Origin: Campylobacteraceae bacterium | Lineage (GTDB): Bacteria > Campylobacterota > Campylobacteria > Campylobacterales > Sulfurovaceae | Reading direction: 5' to 3' | DNA length: 6,320 nucleotides | Assembly (NCBI GenBank): GCA_026982175.1 | Contig: JALSHP010000026.1 | Span: forward strand, 1-6,320 | Shown: positions 1 through 6,320 of the stretch, piece by piece | Layout of the letters: every line of letters starts with the position of its first letter | Numbering within the stretch: the stretch's first letter is position 1 | Translations under genes and position numbers: made by a program | Notes under the pieces: generated by a model | What the model was told of the DNA's origin: nothing | The model's input: only the letters and a program-made list of their open reading frames with translations | The model's database searches: none

Positions 1-19
1 TTTTAAATAATCAATAGTG

Positions 20-25
20 TATAAT
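20..25 (+). promoter_or_regulatory. Putative sigma-70 -10 box upstream of purD
   Basis: The hexamer TATAAT is a perfect -10 consensus, directly preceded by TG and lying in an AT-rich stretch. It sits 27 bases before the preferred purD start at 53, so transcription would begin near 31-33 and leave a leader of about 20 bases holding the ribosome binding site. Campylobacterota promoters commonly have a strong -10 and a poorly conserved -35. Here the -35 region falls at or beyond the window edge and cannot be judged. The box also argues against initiating purD at the upstream GTG at 17, which would lie upstream of the mRNA start. Confidence 0.55.
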
Positions 26-42
26 GCGACAATTTTTATTGT

Positions 43-46
43 GGAG
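43..46 (+). promoter_or_regulatory. Ribosome binding site deciding the purD start
   Basis: GGAG lies 6 bases before the GTG at 53, an ideal Shine-Dalgarno spacing. An ATG at 51 overlaps this start but is followed at once by TGA, so it cannot be the start. The GTG at 17 has no such site upstream. Confidence 0.7.
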
Positions 47-52
47 CGTTAT

Positions 53-1330
53 GTGAATGTATTAATTATTGGTGCTGGTGGACGAGAGTACTCTATTGGA
101 ATGGCACTTCAAAAAGATGAGAAAGTAGATGCACTCTATTTCGCACCAGGGAATGGGGCGACAGATGAGTTGGGGACAAATTTAACCATTTCTGACCATG
201 GCGAGTTGGCTGACTTTTGTGAAGCCAATGATGTAGAACTTACCATTGTAGGGCCAGAAGCTCCTTTGGTGGCTGGGATTGTGGATTTATTTGAGGAGCG
301 TGGACTTAAAATCTTTGGACCTTCTGCTAAAGCTGCACAGCTTGAAGGCTCTAAAATTTTTATGAAGAATTTTTTAGCACGTCATAATGTTCCTACGGCT
401 AAGTACATTGAAACGGACTCTTTGGAAGAGGCATATAAGTTTATTATGTCGCTTGATGCACCCATTGTGGTTAAAGCCGATGGACTTTGTGGGGGTAAAG
501 GGGTGATAATTGCCCAAAATCACAACGAAGCCAAAAAGGCAGCTGGTGAAATGCTCTCTGGAAACTCCTTTGGTGAGGCTGGAACGTCTATTGTCGTTGA
601 AGAGTTTTTAGATGGTTATGAACTCTCTGTTTTTGCCCTTTGTGATGGTGAAGATTATGTGGTACTTCCTGCTGCCCAAGACCATAAGCGTCTGCATAAC
701 AACGATGAAGGACCAAACACAGGAGGCATGGGTGCGTATGCTCCGACTCCTTTGGTGAATGATGAGATTTATAAAAAGCTTGATGAGCGTGTTATTGTCC
801 CAACATTAGAAGGAATGAAAGCCGAAGGGATGCCGTTTAAAGGAGTCTTATTTATTGGGGTGATGGTCGTTAATGATGAGCCAATTATCTTAGAATATAA
901 TGTGCGTTTTGGTGACCCTGAGTGTGAAGAGTTGATGCCGTTGATTAAATCTTCTGTTTTAGATTTATTCTATAAAGGGGCGACCAATGACCTTAAAAAC
1001 TTAGAACTTGAATTTCATGATAAATATGCCGTAGGTGTGGTGATGGCAAGTCGAGATTATCCTTATAAGTCTTCAACTCCTGCTGAAATTATTGTCGATG
1101 ATATTGTGCATGATGAGATATTTAAAGAACATGCTCACATCTCTTATGCAGGTGTAACGCGAGGTGAGGGTGGTGAACTTTTGGCGACAGGTGGACGTGT
1201 ATTGGTTTGTGTGGGGATGGGTGATACTATTAAAGAGGCACAACAACGTGCTTACATGTTGGTGGGTCAAGTGCATTTTGCAGGGAAACATTGTCGTACA
1301 GATATTGCGTATCAAGTGTTAAACAGATAA
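53..1330 (+). CDS. purD: Phosphoribosylamine--glycine ligase (GAR synthetase)
   Basis: This cytoplasmic ATP-grasp enzyme joins 5-phosphoribosylamine and glycine to make GAR in the second step of de novo purine synthesis. The 425-residue product has the usual family length and is complete. Visible motifs in order: N-terminal GAGGRE (7-12), IVGPEAPL (65-72), the LEGSK segment (97-101), the glycine-rich ATP-grasp loop VVKADGLCGGKG (139-150), QDHKR (209-213), GPNTGGMGAY (220-229) and EYNVRFGDPE (281-290) with metal-binding acidic residues, then the C-terminal domain with GVVMASRDYP (328-337). The GTG start is chosen because GGAG precedes it by 6 bases and the Rossmann strand MNVLIIG then begins the protein, as in homologues; an in-frame GTG at 17 would add 12 residues. 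The usual GGREH is GGREY here and the usual loop AAGKG is CGGKG, which I recall as typical of Campylobacterota PurD. It is the first gene of the block, probably driven by the -10 box at 20-25. Confidence 0.97.
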   Translation: MNVLIIGAGGREYSIGMALQKDEKVDALYFAPGNGATDELGTNLTISDHGELADFCEANDVELTIVGPEAPLVAGIVDLFEERGLKIFGPSAKAAQLEGSKIFMKNFLARHNVPTAKYIETDSLEEAYKFIMSLDAPIVVKADGLCGGKGVIIAQNHNEAKKAAGEMLSGNSFGEAGTSIVVEEFLDGYELSVFALCDGEDYVVLPAAQDHKRLHNNDEGPNTGGMGAYAPTPLVNDEIYKKLDERVIVPTLEGMKAEGMPFKGVLFIGVMVVNDEPIILEYNVRFGDPECEELMPLIKSSVLDLFYKGATNDLKNLELEFHDKYAVGVVMASRDYPYKSSTPAEIIVDDIVHDEIFKEHAHISYAGVTRGEGGELLATGGRVLVCVGMGDTIKEAQQRAYMLVGQVHFAGKHCRTDIAYQVLNR

Positions 1331-1353
1331 GACAAAAAATATATGGATAGTTT

Positions 1354-1357
1354 GGAG
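1354..1357 (+). promoter_or_regulatory. Ribosome binding site of lptD
   Basis: GGAG lies 4 bases before the lptD ATG, within the 31-base purD-lptD gap (1331-1361). That gap is AT-rich and shows no hairpin or terminator, so read-through from purD is expected. Confidence 0.65.
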
Positions 1358-1361
1358 ATAA

Positions 1362-3434
1362 ATGCGTAGCTTTTTGGTGCTACTTTTTTTGCTTGGAGCT
1401 GTTTGGGGAAAAGATACCGTTGAGGTATTTGCCTCAAAAGTTTCAGCCAATAAAGGTGTTTTTGAAGCGAGTGGTGATGTTGTTTTACTTTATGATGGGG
1501 CATTGATTAAAGCCCAAAAAGCGACTTACGATAAGAAAAAATCTGAACTTTTTTTGTCAGGTAGCGTGGAGATGATTCGTAAAGATGAAACCAAAGTCTA
1601 TTCTGAAACATTATACATTAATACCGATACGAAAGCAGTTGATTTCAAATCATTACTTTTAACAACCCAAAGTGATTTGTGGATTTCAGCTAAAAAAGCA
1701 GACAAAGAGAAGGAAAATTATAAAATTTATAACTCAATTCTCTCCTCTTGCAATCGAAAAAAACCTGATTGGACATTGGCATTTTCCCAAGCCAATTATC
1801 ATAAAGATGAAAATTTTATTACCCTCAAAGAGGTAAAGCTCTCTTTTTTTGAAGTTCCTATTTTTTACTTTCCTTATTTGGCATTTTCAACGGTTGAAGA
1901 GCGAACTTCTGGGTTATTGTTACCTCAATTGAGACTCTCAAATAGTGAAGGCTTGGTTTATGTTCAACCTATTTATTATGTACCAAGTCATAATATTGAC
2001 ATTCAATTTGACCCTCAACTGCGAACCAACAGAGGATTTGGAGGACATGCGACAGTACGTTTTGTTGATTCAAACCACTCTGAAGGGCTATTTCGCTTAG
2101 GATATTTCCAAAACAATGATGAGTATGTTAAAGAAAACAATTTAGACCAAGAGCATTATGGTTTTGAATTTCTCTATAGCTCAACAGATATTTTACCCCA
2201 ATCAATGGTAGAAGAAAGATATAAGAGTGGATTATATGTGAATGCCACTTATCTTAATGGATTAGAATATTTAAATCTACAAAAAGAGTCTGCCTCTTCG
2301 TTGATTGCTTCAAATTTAATTGAATCACGTTTAAATGCTTTTGTCTATGATGACAATGACTACTTTGGATTGTATGGAAAATATTATATTGATATTTCTA
2401 AAGAGAGTAACAAAGAGACCATTCAAGAGTTACCAACACTACAGTATCATCGTTTTATGAACTATCTTTTTGAAGATAAACTTTTTTATACCTTTGATGC
2501 ACGACTCCATCACTACACACGGCGTAAAGGCTCACGTGCTTATCAGACAGAGTTTGATTTACCTGTTACTTATTATGACTCATTTTTTGATGGTTATTTA
2601 AACTTCTCTTTATCGGAAAACCTCTATTTTTCAGATGTCTTTTTTAGCAATTTAAATCAAAAGAGTAAAGATTATCGTTACTATCGTAACTATCATACCA
2701 TTGAACTCTCTTCAGATTTAATCAAAGCTTATGGAGAAGATACCCATACGCTTCACCCCTCAATTATCTACACTAAACCGAGTCTGCAAGTAGAGACACC
2801 TGTGGAGTATGCCAATCTAAATCAAGAGCAAAAAGAACTTTTTGTAACCCAAACAGAGCGAGAAAATATCTCATTGGGACTTAGTCAATACTACTACAAT
2901 CAAAAATTAGAGGTCAATTTATTTCATCGTTTAGCTTTTATTCAGTTTCCCAAAGAGCTACTAAGTCAAGGAGAAGTGAACAATGAGTTTGGATACACAG
3001 CAGAGAATTTAAGTTTATACTCCAATGGGTATTACTCTTTAGATAGACAACAACTCCGTTCCTTAACTTCTTCACTTAGTTATAATCAAAGCAACTATGA
3101 TATAATGTTGACACATTTTTATAATAATGACGCTTCGTTGAATAATGACAAAAGCAGTTTTTTAAATGCAGGAGTACGACAGCAATACAGTGACCATAAT
3201 CAATGGTTTGCTAATGTTGACTATGATTTGGAGCAACAATTTAGCCATCAATGGCAGATTGGTTGGGAGCATCGACAAAAGTGTTGGAGTGCAAAGTTGA
3301 GTTTGGGACAAGAACGAATTCCAAATGTCGAGCGTTCATTTTTAAATAATATGCTCTATTTTGAACTCAATTTAAACCCATTGGGTGGCATTGCTCAAAG
3401 TGTCGAACAAGAATTTTCATCACAAGGTAGATAA
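1362..3434 (+). CDS. lptD: LPS-assembly protein LptD (OstA/Imp), outer membrane
   Basis: LptD forms the outer-membrane barrel that, with lipoprotein LptE, inserts lipopolysaccharide into the outer leaflet. The 690-residue product is shorter than the E. coli protein (784). It starts with a signal peptide (R2, hydrophobic core 4-15, likely cleavage after about G16). Next comes an OstA/LptA-like beta-jellyroll (about 19-165) with repeats such as VFEASGDVVLLYDG. The domain junction carries VPIFYFPYLAF (165-175) and RTSGLLLPQ (181-189), matching the family signature at the entry to the barrel. Residues about 195-675 are rich in alternating aromatic/polar strands and Asn/Tyr, as expected for a large barrel; the last clear strand is MLYFELNLNP (664-673). 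There are only two cysteines, C130 and C641, placed so that one jellyroll-to-barrel disulfide is possible. It follows purD by 31 bases and ends one base before the MCE gene. No lptE is visible in the window. Confidence 0.95.
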   Translation: MRSFLVLLFLLGAVWGKDTVEVFASKVSANKGVFEASGDVVLLYDGALIKAQKATYDKKKSELFLSGSVEMIRKDETKVYSETLYINTDTKAVDFKSLLLTTQSDLWISAKKADKEKENYKIYNSILSSCNRKKPDWTLAFSQANYHKDENFITLKEVKLSFFEVPIFYFPYLAFSTVEERTSGLLLPQLRLSNSEGLVYVQPIYYVPSHNIDIQFDPQLRTNRGFGGHATVRFVDSNHSEGLFRLGYFQNNDEYVKENNLDQEHYGFEFLYSSTDILPQSMVEERYKSGLYVNATYLNGLEYLNLQKESASSLIASNLIESRLNAFVYDDNDYFGLYGKYYIDISKESNKETIQELPTLQYHRFMNYLFEDKLFYTFDARLHHYTRRKGSRAYQTEFDLPVTYYDSFFDGYLNFSLSENLYFSDVFFSNLNQKSKDYRYYRNYHTIELSSDLIKAYGEDTHTLHPSIIYTKPSLQVETPVEYANLNQEQKELFVTQTERENISLGLSQYYYNQKLEVNLFHRLAFIQFPKELLSQGEVNNEFGYTAENLSLYSNGYYSLDRQQLRSLTSSLSYNQSNYDIMLTHFYNNDASLNNDKSSFLNAGVRQQYSDHNQWFANVDYDLEQQFSHQWQIGWEHRQKCWSAKLSLGQERIPNVERSFLNNMLYFELNLNPLGGIAQSVEQEFSSQGR
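3424..3428 (+). promoter_or_regulatory. Ribosome binding site of the MCE gene, inside lptD
   Basis: AAGGT within the last lptD codons lies 7 bases before the ATG at 3436. It supports that ATG over the in-frame GTG at 3385, which would add 17 residues (MALLKVSNKNFHHKVDN) unlike the start of any MCE protein. It also implies translational coupling to lptD. Confidence 0.6.
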
Positions 3435-3435
3435 C

Positions 3436-5010
3436 ATGAAAGCAGAAGCTAAAGTTGGTCTTTTTATTACATTATCACTGTTATTTTTGTTAGCACTTTT
3501 TTCTCAATTGAGCAGTTTTGACAACCTTTTTAAAAAGTCTTATCCTCTTTTGGCTCAAATTGACGATGGTTCAGGGCTTAAAGCTAAAGCCAAAGTGAAG
3601 CTAAAAGGTGTTGAGATTGGGTATGTAGATAAGGTCACATTGGTAAACAATGAAGTGCAAACTTCACTGCTTATTGAAGAGGGAATTAATATCCCTGCTG
3701 ATTCGGTCATTACCATTGCCCAAGATTCACTATTGGGGGGTAAGTTTTTAGATATTCAGCCAGGAACATCACAGAATTATTTAACTGCCAATCAACTCTT
3801 AAGCAAAGAGGAAAAGGTCTCTTCCATTGTTGATGCTTCAACATCAGCTGATACAGCCTTTCAAGAGATTAAGTTGTTGGTTAAAGATATTAGAATGCTC
3901 TTAGACCAAGAGACCAAAAAAGATATTACAGAGAGTTTTGCTAATATCAATGAATTTTCTGCACTTTTGGCTAGCATTGCTAAAGAGGACAATCAAACCA
4001 TTCATAATATTTTGAATAATGCTAATAGAACATTAGTAAGTATTGACAAAATGATGCTTAATGCTGATAAAGTCATGCTTACTACCAATCAAGTTATGCT
4101 TAAAACAGATAAGATGATAGAAAATGCAGACGCAACCATTTCTAAGTTTGCTACTATGAGTTCAGAGATTAGCAATACTTCTAAAGAGTTTAAGCATACC
4201 GCTCAAAATATTAATCGAGATTTACCAGAGATAATGGCACGAATTAATGAGATTACTAAATATCTTAACAGTGTTACTGCCACACTTGATGCTAAACTTC
4301 CTACTGCAATGGATAAAATGACACGTTTGGGTGACAATTTAAACAAAACCATTGAGAATAACAATAGTTCTTTAAACAAAGCACTTACTTCAGTTGATGG
4401 ATTTTTTACGGACAGTACAGAGACCATGGAAAAAATTGATAAATTTTTAGATGCTTCACTACGTTCTGAATTACATTTAGAGTTACGTGGAGATGAGGTT
4501 TATGATGATGGTGGTTACTCTAAAACGCATCTTAATATGACACTAAAGCCTGACCCTACTAGGTTTTATATGATTGGTTTAACGACTAAACCCTCTTTTC
4601 AGAGTGATGATAGTTTTGACAGAGGATATGCAGGAAGTCAACTTCATGAGGAAGGAGACTTTTTATTCTCAGCTCAATATGGAAAACGTTATGATGATTT
4701 ACTCTTTCGTATAGGAATCATAGATAGCCAAGGTGGTTTTGGGGTTGACTATTTTGCCTTAAATGACACTTTAAGATTAAGTGCAGAGTTAAATGACTTT
4801 AATGCCATTAATGATATTCGAGGGGAGAATCCTAACTTAACGGCGACGATACGTTATCAATTTTTTAAGCATATTAATGCCTATATTGCAGGAAATAACC
4901 TCATGAACAGTAGAGCAAACTCTGTGTCGGTAGGGGTGGGTGTTAGTTTTGTCGACAATGACTTAAAGACCCTTATGGGAACAGCAGCGGCTGTGGCTGG
5001 TGGTAATTAG
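3436..5010 (+). CDS. MlaD-family MCE-domain lipid transport protein with C-terminal beta-rich domain
   Basis: MCE proteins form periplasmic rings or tubes that carry phospholipids or other hydrophobic substrates between the membranes, usually with an MlaE-type permease and MlaF-type ATPase. The 524-residue product has an N-terminal MKAEAKVGLF start, typical of MlaD, and one transmembrane anchor (about 7-24). The single MCE domain spans about 36-112, with KLKGVEIGYVDKV (55-67) and the loop SLLGGKFLDI (98-107). A long polar helical region follows (about 135-340), containing a degenerate 7-residue repeat (204-238). Residues about 343-506 look like some ten short amphipathic strands, for example SELHLELRG, THLNMTLKP, RFYMIGLTTKP, FLFSAQYGKR, LLFRIGI, TLRLSAEL, LTATIRYQF and SVSVGVGVSF. 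This last part is absent from E. coli MlaD (183 residues) and resembles an outer-membrane barrel. The start at 3436 lies one base after the lptD stop and has a ribosome binding site. No permease or ATPase partner is present in the window. MCE assignment is secure; the barrel and the substrate are inferred. Confidence 0.9.
   Translation: MKAEAKVGLFITLSLLFLLALFSQLSSFDNLFKKSYPLLAQIDDGSGLKAKAKVKLKGVEIGYVDKVTLVNNEVQTSLLIEEGINIPADSVITIAQDSLLGGKFLDIQPGTSQNYLTANQLLSKEEKVSSIVDASTSADTAFQEIKLLVKDIRMLLDQETKKDITESFANINEFSALLASIAKEDNQTIHNILNNANRTLVSIDKMMLNADKVMLTTNQVMLKTDKMIENADATISKFATMSSEISNTSKEFKHTAQNINRDLPEIMARINEITKYLNSVTATLDAKLPTAMDKMTRLGDNLNKTIENNNSSLNKALTSVDGFFTDSTETMEKIDKFLDASLRSELHLELRGDEVYDDGGYSKTHLNMTLKPDPTRFYMIGLTTKPSFQSDDSFDRGYAGSQLHEEGDFLFSAQYGKRYDDLLFRIGIIDSQGGFGVDYFALNDTLRLSAELNDFNAINDIRGENPNLTATIRYQFFKHINAYIAGNNLMNSRANSVSVGVGVSFVDNDLKTLMGTAAAVAGGN
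4045..4149 (+). repeat. Degenerate 21-bp tandem repeat encoding a heptad-like helix repeat
   Basis: Five consecutive 21-base units lie in the MCE gene. They encode DKMMLNA, DKVMLTT, NQVMLKT, DKMIENA and DATISKF (protein residues 204-238). The first four are clearly related at the DNA level, sharing patterns such as GATAAAGT-ATGCTTA; the fifth is only weakly related. The period fits seven residues, two helical turns, with hydrophobic residues at fixed positions, as in a coiled-coil or bundle helix. Confidence 0.7.
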
Positions 5011-5682
5011 ATGGAAACTAATGATTCCATGATACTGTTTGCAAATAGAGAAGCAGCTGCCATTGAATTGATGCAAGAGTTACCTAAGCAACTTTTTTTA
5101 GAAGAGAATACTATTATATTAGGGCTTAGTGAGGGTGGAGCTTATTTTGCTAACCATTTATCTCAAGAGTTAAATGTTCCCATGAGTATCCTCTTAACCG
5201 AGCCTATTTATTCACTTATTAATCCTAAATTAGCCATTGCGATGTTGGGTGAAACTGAAGAGGTTGTCATTCACAAAGCTTTGGTTGAAGCTTTTGATAT
5301 ACCTAAAGATTATATCTATAATGAGGCACAGAGTAAGTATAGCAATGAGATTTTAGGATACATTAAAAAGTATCGTAACGCAGAGAGTTTAGAAAGTTTA
5401 GAGGATAAGTATGTAATTTTAGTAGATGAGTGTGCAGAGACAGGATTAACAATGATGACCGCGGTTAAGACAGCAATCTCCTTGGGTGCTAAAAATATTT
5501 TCATAGCCGTACCCGTTTTAGACAATTTTGTCTATGAAAACTTAGTAACGATATGTGATGATATTTTTTGCCCGCATAAGATTGATGACTATATCTCTAT
5601 AGAGTACTATTATGAAGAGATTGAACCTTTTAGTTTTGAAGAGATAGCCGCAATAATGAACAAAAATAAGATTGGAAAGTAA
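5011..5682 (+). CDS. Predicted phosphoribosyltransferase (COG1926-like)
   Basis: The 223-residue product fits a poorly characterised group of type I phosphoribosyltransferases whose substrate is unknown to me. Collinear matches to that family include FANREAAAIELM (10-21, family F-DR--AG--LA), IILGLSEGG (35-43, family VLGLPRGG), NPKLAIAML (71-79, family NPELAIGAV) and the PRPP-binding segment VILVDECAETGLTM (135-148). The family end, GLWYEDF then acidic residues, corresponds to EYYYEEIEPFSFEE (198-211). The PRPP loop is divergent: the acidic pair is DE rather than DD, and CAETGLT replaces the common GIATGAT; the threonines and glycine remain. The PRGG arginine is replaced by glutamate. No signal peptide is evident, so it is probably cytosolic. 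The ATG at 5011 abuts the MCE stop codon with only a weak GGTGG upstream. The ATG at 5029 would remove six residues and match the family N-terminus equally well. Function in this operon cannot be stated. Confidence 0.8.
   Translation: METNDSMILFANREAAAIELMQELPKQLFLEENTIILGLSEGGAYFANHLSQELNVPMSILLTEPIYSLINPKLAIAMLGETEEVVIHKALVEAFDIPKDYIYNEAQSKYSNEILGYIKKYRNAESLESLEDKYVILVDECAETGLTMMTAVKTAISLGAKNIFIAVPVLDNFVYENLVTICDDIFCPHKIDDYISIEYYYEEIEPFSFEEIAAIMNKNKIGK
5674..5679 (+). promoter_or_regulatory. Ribosome binding site of pnp
   Basis: GGAAAG at the end of the phosphoribosyltransferase gene lies 5 bases before the first of two adjacent in-frame ATG codons (5685 and 5688) and 8 before the second. 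Either could be used. The position implies translational coupling with the upstream gene. Confidence 0.5.
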
Positions 5683-5684
5683 AG

Positions 5685-6320
5685 ATGATGAAAGAACAGA
5701 ACATAGAAGTAAGTTGTAACAATTTAAAAGAGAAGTACAGATTTAATAAAGTCGCCAAACAAGCCAGTGGAGCAGTGTTGTATCAGTGTGGAGATGCCGT
5801 GCTTTTAGCCGCCATTGCCATTGACCCTAAAGCCGTAGAGGAAGATTTTTTACCCCTTACTGTGCAGTATGTTGAAAAAGCCTATGCCGCTGCCAAAATC
5901 CCTGGAGGGTTTATTAAAAGAGAGACCAAACCAGGGGATTTTGAAACCTTAACCTCAAGAATTATTGACCGTTCGCTTAGACCACTTTTCCCAAAAGGAT
6001 TTAACTACCCTGTGGTTTTAACTGTTACGGTTCTCTCTTCTGATTCTTGTGTGGACATGCAAGTAGCAGCGCTTCATGCTGCTTCTGCTGCTCTTTATAC
6101 TTCTGATATTCAAGTCAATCAAACACTATCGGCTGTACGTTTAGGAAAGATTGATGATGAGGTGCTTATTAACCCTACCTTAGTAGACCAAGAGGATTCT
6201 ACTCTTGATTTGTTGGTTGTGGGTTCAGGTTCGGATGTGCTAATGATAGAGATGTGTGTTCATGCTTCGCAAAAAGAGCATCTACAAACGAGTAATGAGT
6301 TAGAAGAGGATGAACTTTTA
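5685..6320 (+). CDS. pnp: Polynucleotide phosphorylase, N-terminal part (runs off the window)
   Basis: PNPase degrades RNA 3' to 5' using phosphate and can also add nucleotides; it forms a cytosolic homotrimer and often joins RNA-decay complexes. The frame is open from the ATG at 5685 to the last base, giving 212 codons of a protein normally about 700 residues long; no stop is reached. The sequence is the first RNase PH-like domain: KQASGAVLYQCGDAVLLAA (25-43), DFLPLTVQYVEKAYAAAKIPGG (54-75), the RNA-contacting loop FIKRE (76-80, FFRRE in E. coli), then LTSRIIDRSLRPLFPKGF (89-106), ASAALYTSDI (133-142) and SAVRLGKIDDEVLINPT (149-165). The second RNase PH domain, KH and S1 domains lie beyond the window. 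Two adjacent methionine codons open the gene, two bases after the upstream stop, so no independent leader of the kind used for autoregulation in E. coli is present. Confidence 0.97.
   Translation, partial: MMKEQNIEVSCNNLKEKYRFNKVAKQASGAVLYQCGDAVLLAAIAIDPKAVEEDFLPLTVQYVEKAYAAAKIPGGFIKRETKPGDFETLTSRIIDRSLRPLFPKGFNYPVVLTVTVLSSDSCVDMQVAALHAASAALYTSDIQVNQTLSAVRLGKIDDEVLINPTLVDQEDSTLDLLVVGSGSDVLMIEMCVHASQKEHLQTSNELEEDELL

Noticed and set aside
1..16. Possible end of an upstream gene (TAA at 4-6)
   Set aside because: Too little sequence precedes it to support any coding frame.
1073..1315. Open frame of 80 codons on the minus strand opposite the 3' end of purD
   Set aside because: It lies wholly antisense to strongly conserved purD codons, has low-complexity Thr/His/Cys-rich composition and no recognisable domain.
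1312..1503. Minus-strand open frame across the purD-lptD junction
   Set aside because: Its product is Lys/His/Gln-rich with no family resemblance, and it overlaps the lptD signal peptide and jellyroll coding sequence. It is a shadow frame.
3081..3106. Two TATAAT hexamers (3081-3086 and 3101-3106) within lptD, a possible internal promoter for the MCE gene
   Set aside because: They lie over 300 bases before the next start, inside coding sequence rich in Tyr and Asn codons where TATAAT arises by chance. Start-site mapping would be needed to accept them.
4203..4427. Minus-strand open frame with hydrophobic, Ser/Leu/Val-rich product
   Set aside because: It is antisense to the helical region of the MCE gene; the hydrophobicity follows from the reverse complement of Asn/Lys/Thr-rich codons.
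4981..4994. Short inverted repeat ACAGC-AGCG-GCTGT just before the phosphoribosyltransferase start
   Set aside because: A five-base stem with no following T-run is too weak for a terminator, and the bases are explained by the MCE protein's Ala-rich tail (TAAAV). A minor role in translation coupling cannot be excluded.
5316..5525. Minus-strand open frame opposite the phosphoribosyltransferase gene
   Set aside because: It covers the conserved PRPP loop on the other strand and has no recognisable features.

Overview
The window is a low-GC, fully co-directional (+ strand) segment whose proteins look like those of a Campylobacterota bacterium (Sulfurimonas/Sulfurovum-like; the genus cannot be fixed from this sequence). 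The assignment rests on AT-rich codon use, lineage-like variants in PurD (GGREY instead of GGREH), and a gene order that, from memory, resembles the purD ... lptD/ostA ... pnp neighbourhood of Helicobacter and relatives.

Layout: a short AT-rich leader with a consensus -10 box (20-25) precedes purD (53-1330, GTG start), encoding the purine-pathway GAR synthetase. A 31-bp gap with a ribosome binding site leads to lptD (1362-3434), the outer-membrane LPS translocon. One base later comes an MCE/MlaD-type lipid-transport protein (3436-5010) that carries, after its membrane anchor, MCE domain and long helical region, a C-terminal beta-strand-rich domain. Its stop codon abuts a predicted phosphoribosyltransferase of the COG1926 type (5011-5682). 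Two bases later begins pnp (5685 to beyond the window end), encoding polynucleotide phosphorylase; only its first 212 codons are present. No terminator, RNA gene, mobile element or CRISPR array is visible, and no gap exceeds about 50 bases. The last four genes are packed so closely that they are almost certainly one transcript, with purD probably leading it.

Functionally the block mixes envelope biogenesis (LptD for LPS, the MCE protein for phospholipid or other lipid traffic) with nucleotide and RNA metabolism (PurD, the phosphoribosyltransferase, PNPase). The most interesting item is the MCE protein. Its architecture (inner-membrane anchor, MCE ring domain, about 200 residues of helix with a heptad-like tandem repeat, then about ten candidate amphipathic strands) resembles the MlaD-with-beta-barrel proteins proposed as one-piece transenvelope lipid bridges, and its gene directly follows that of the LPS translocon. 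The rest is ordinary conserved core-genome content with some residue-level peculiarities.
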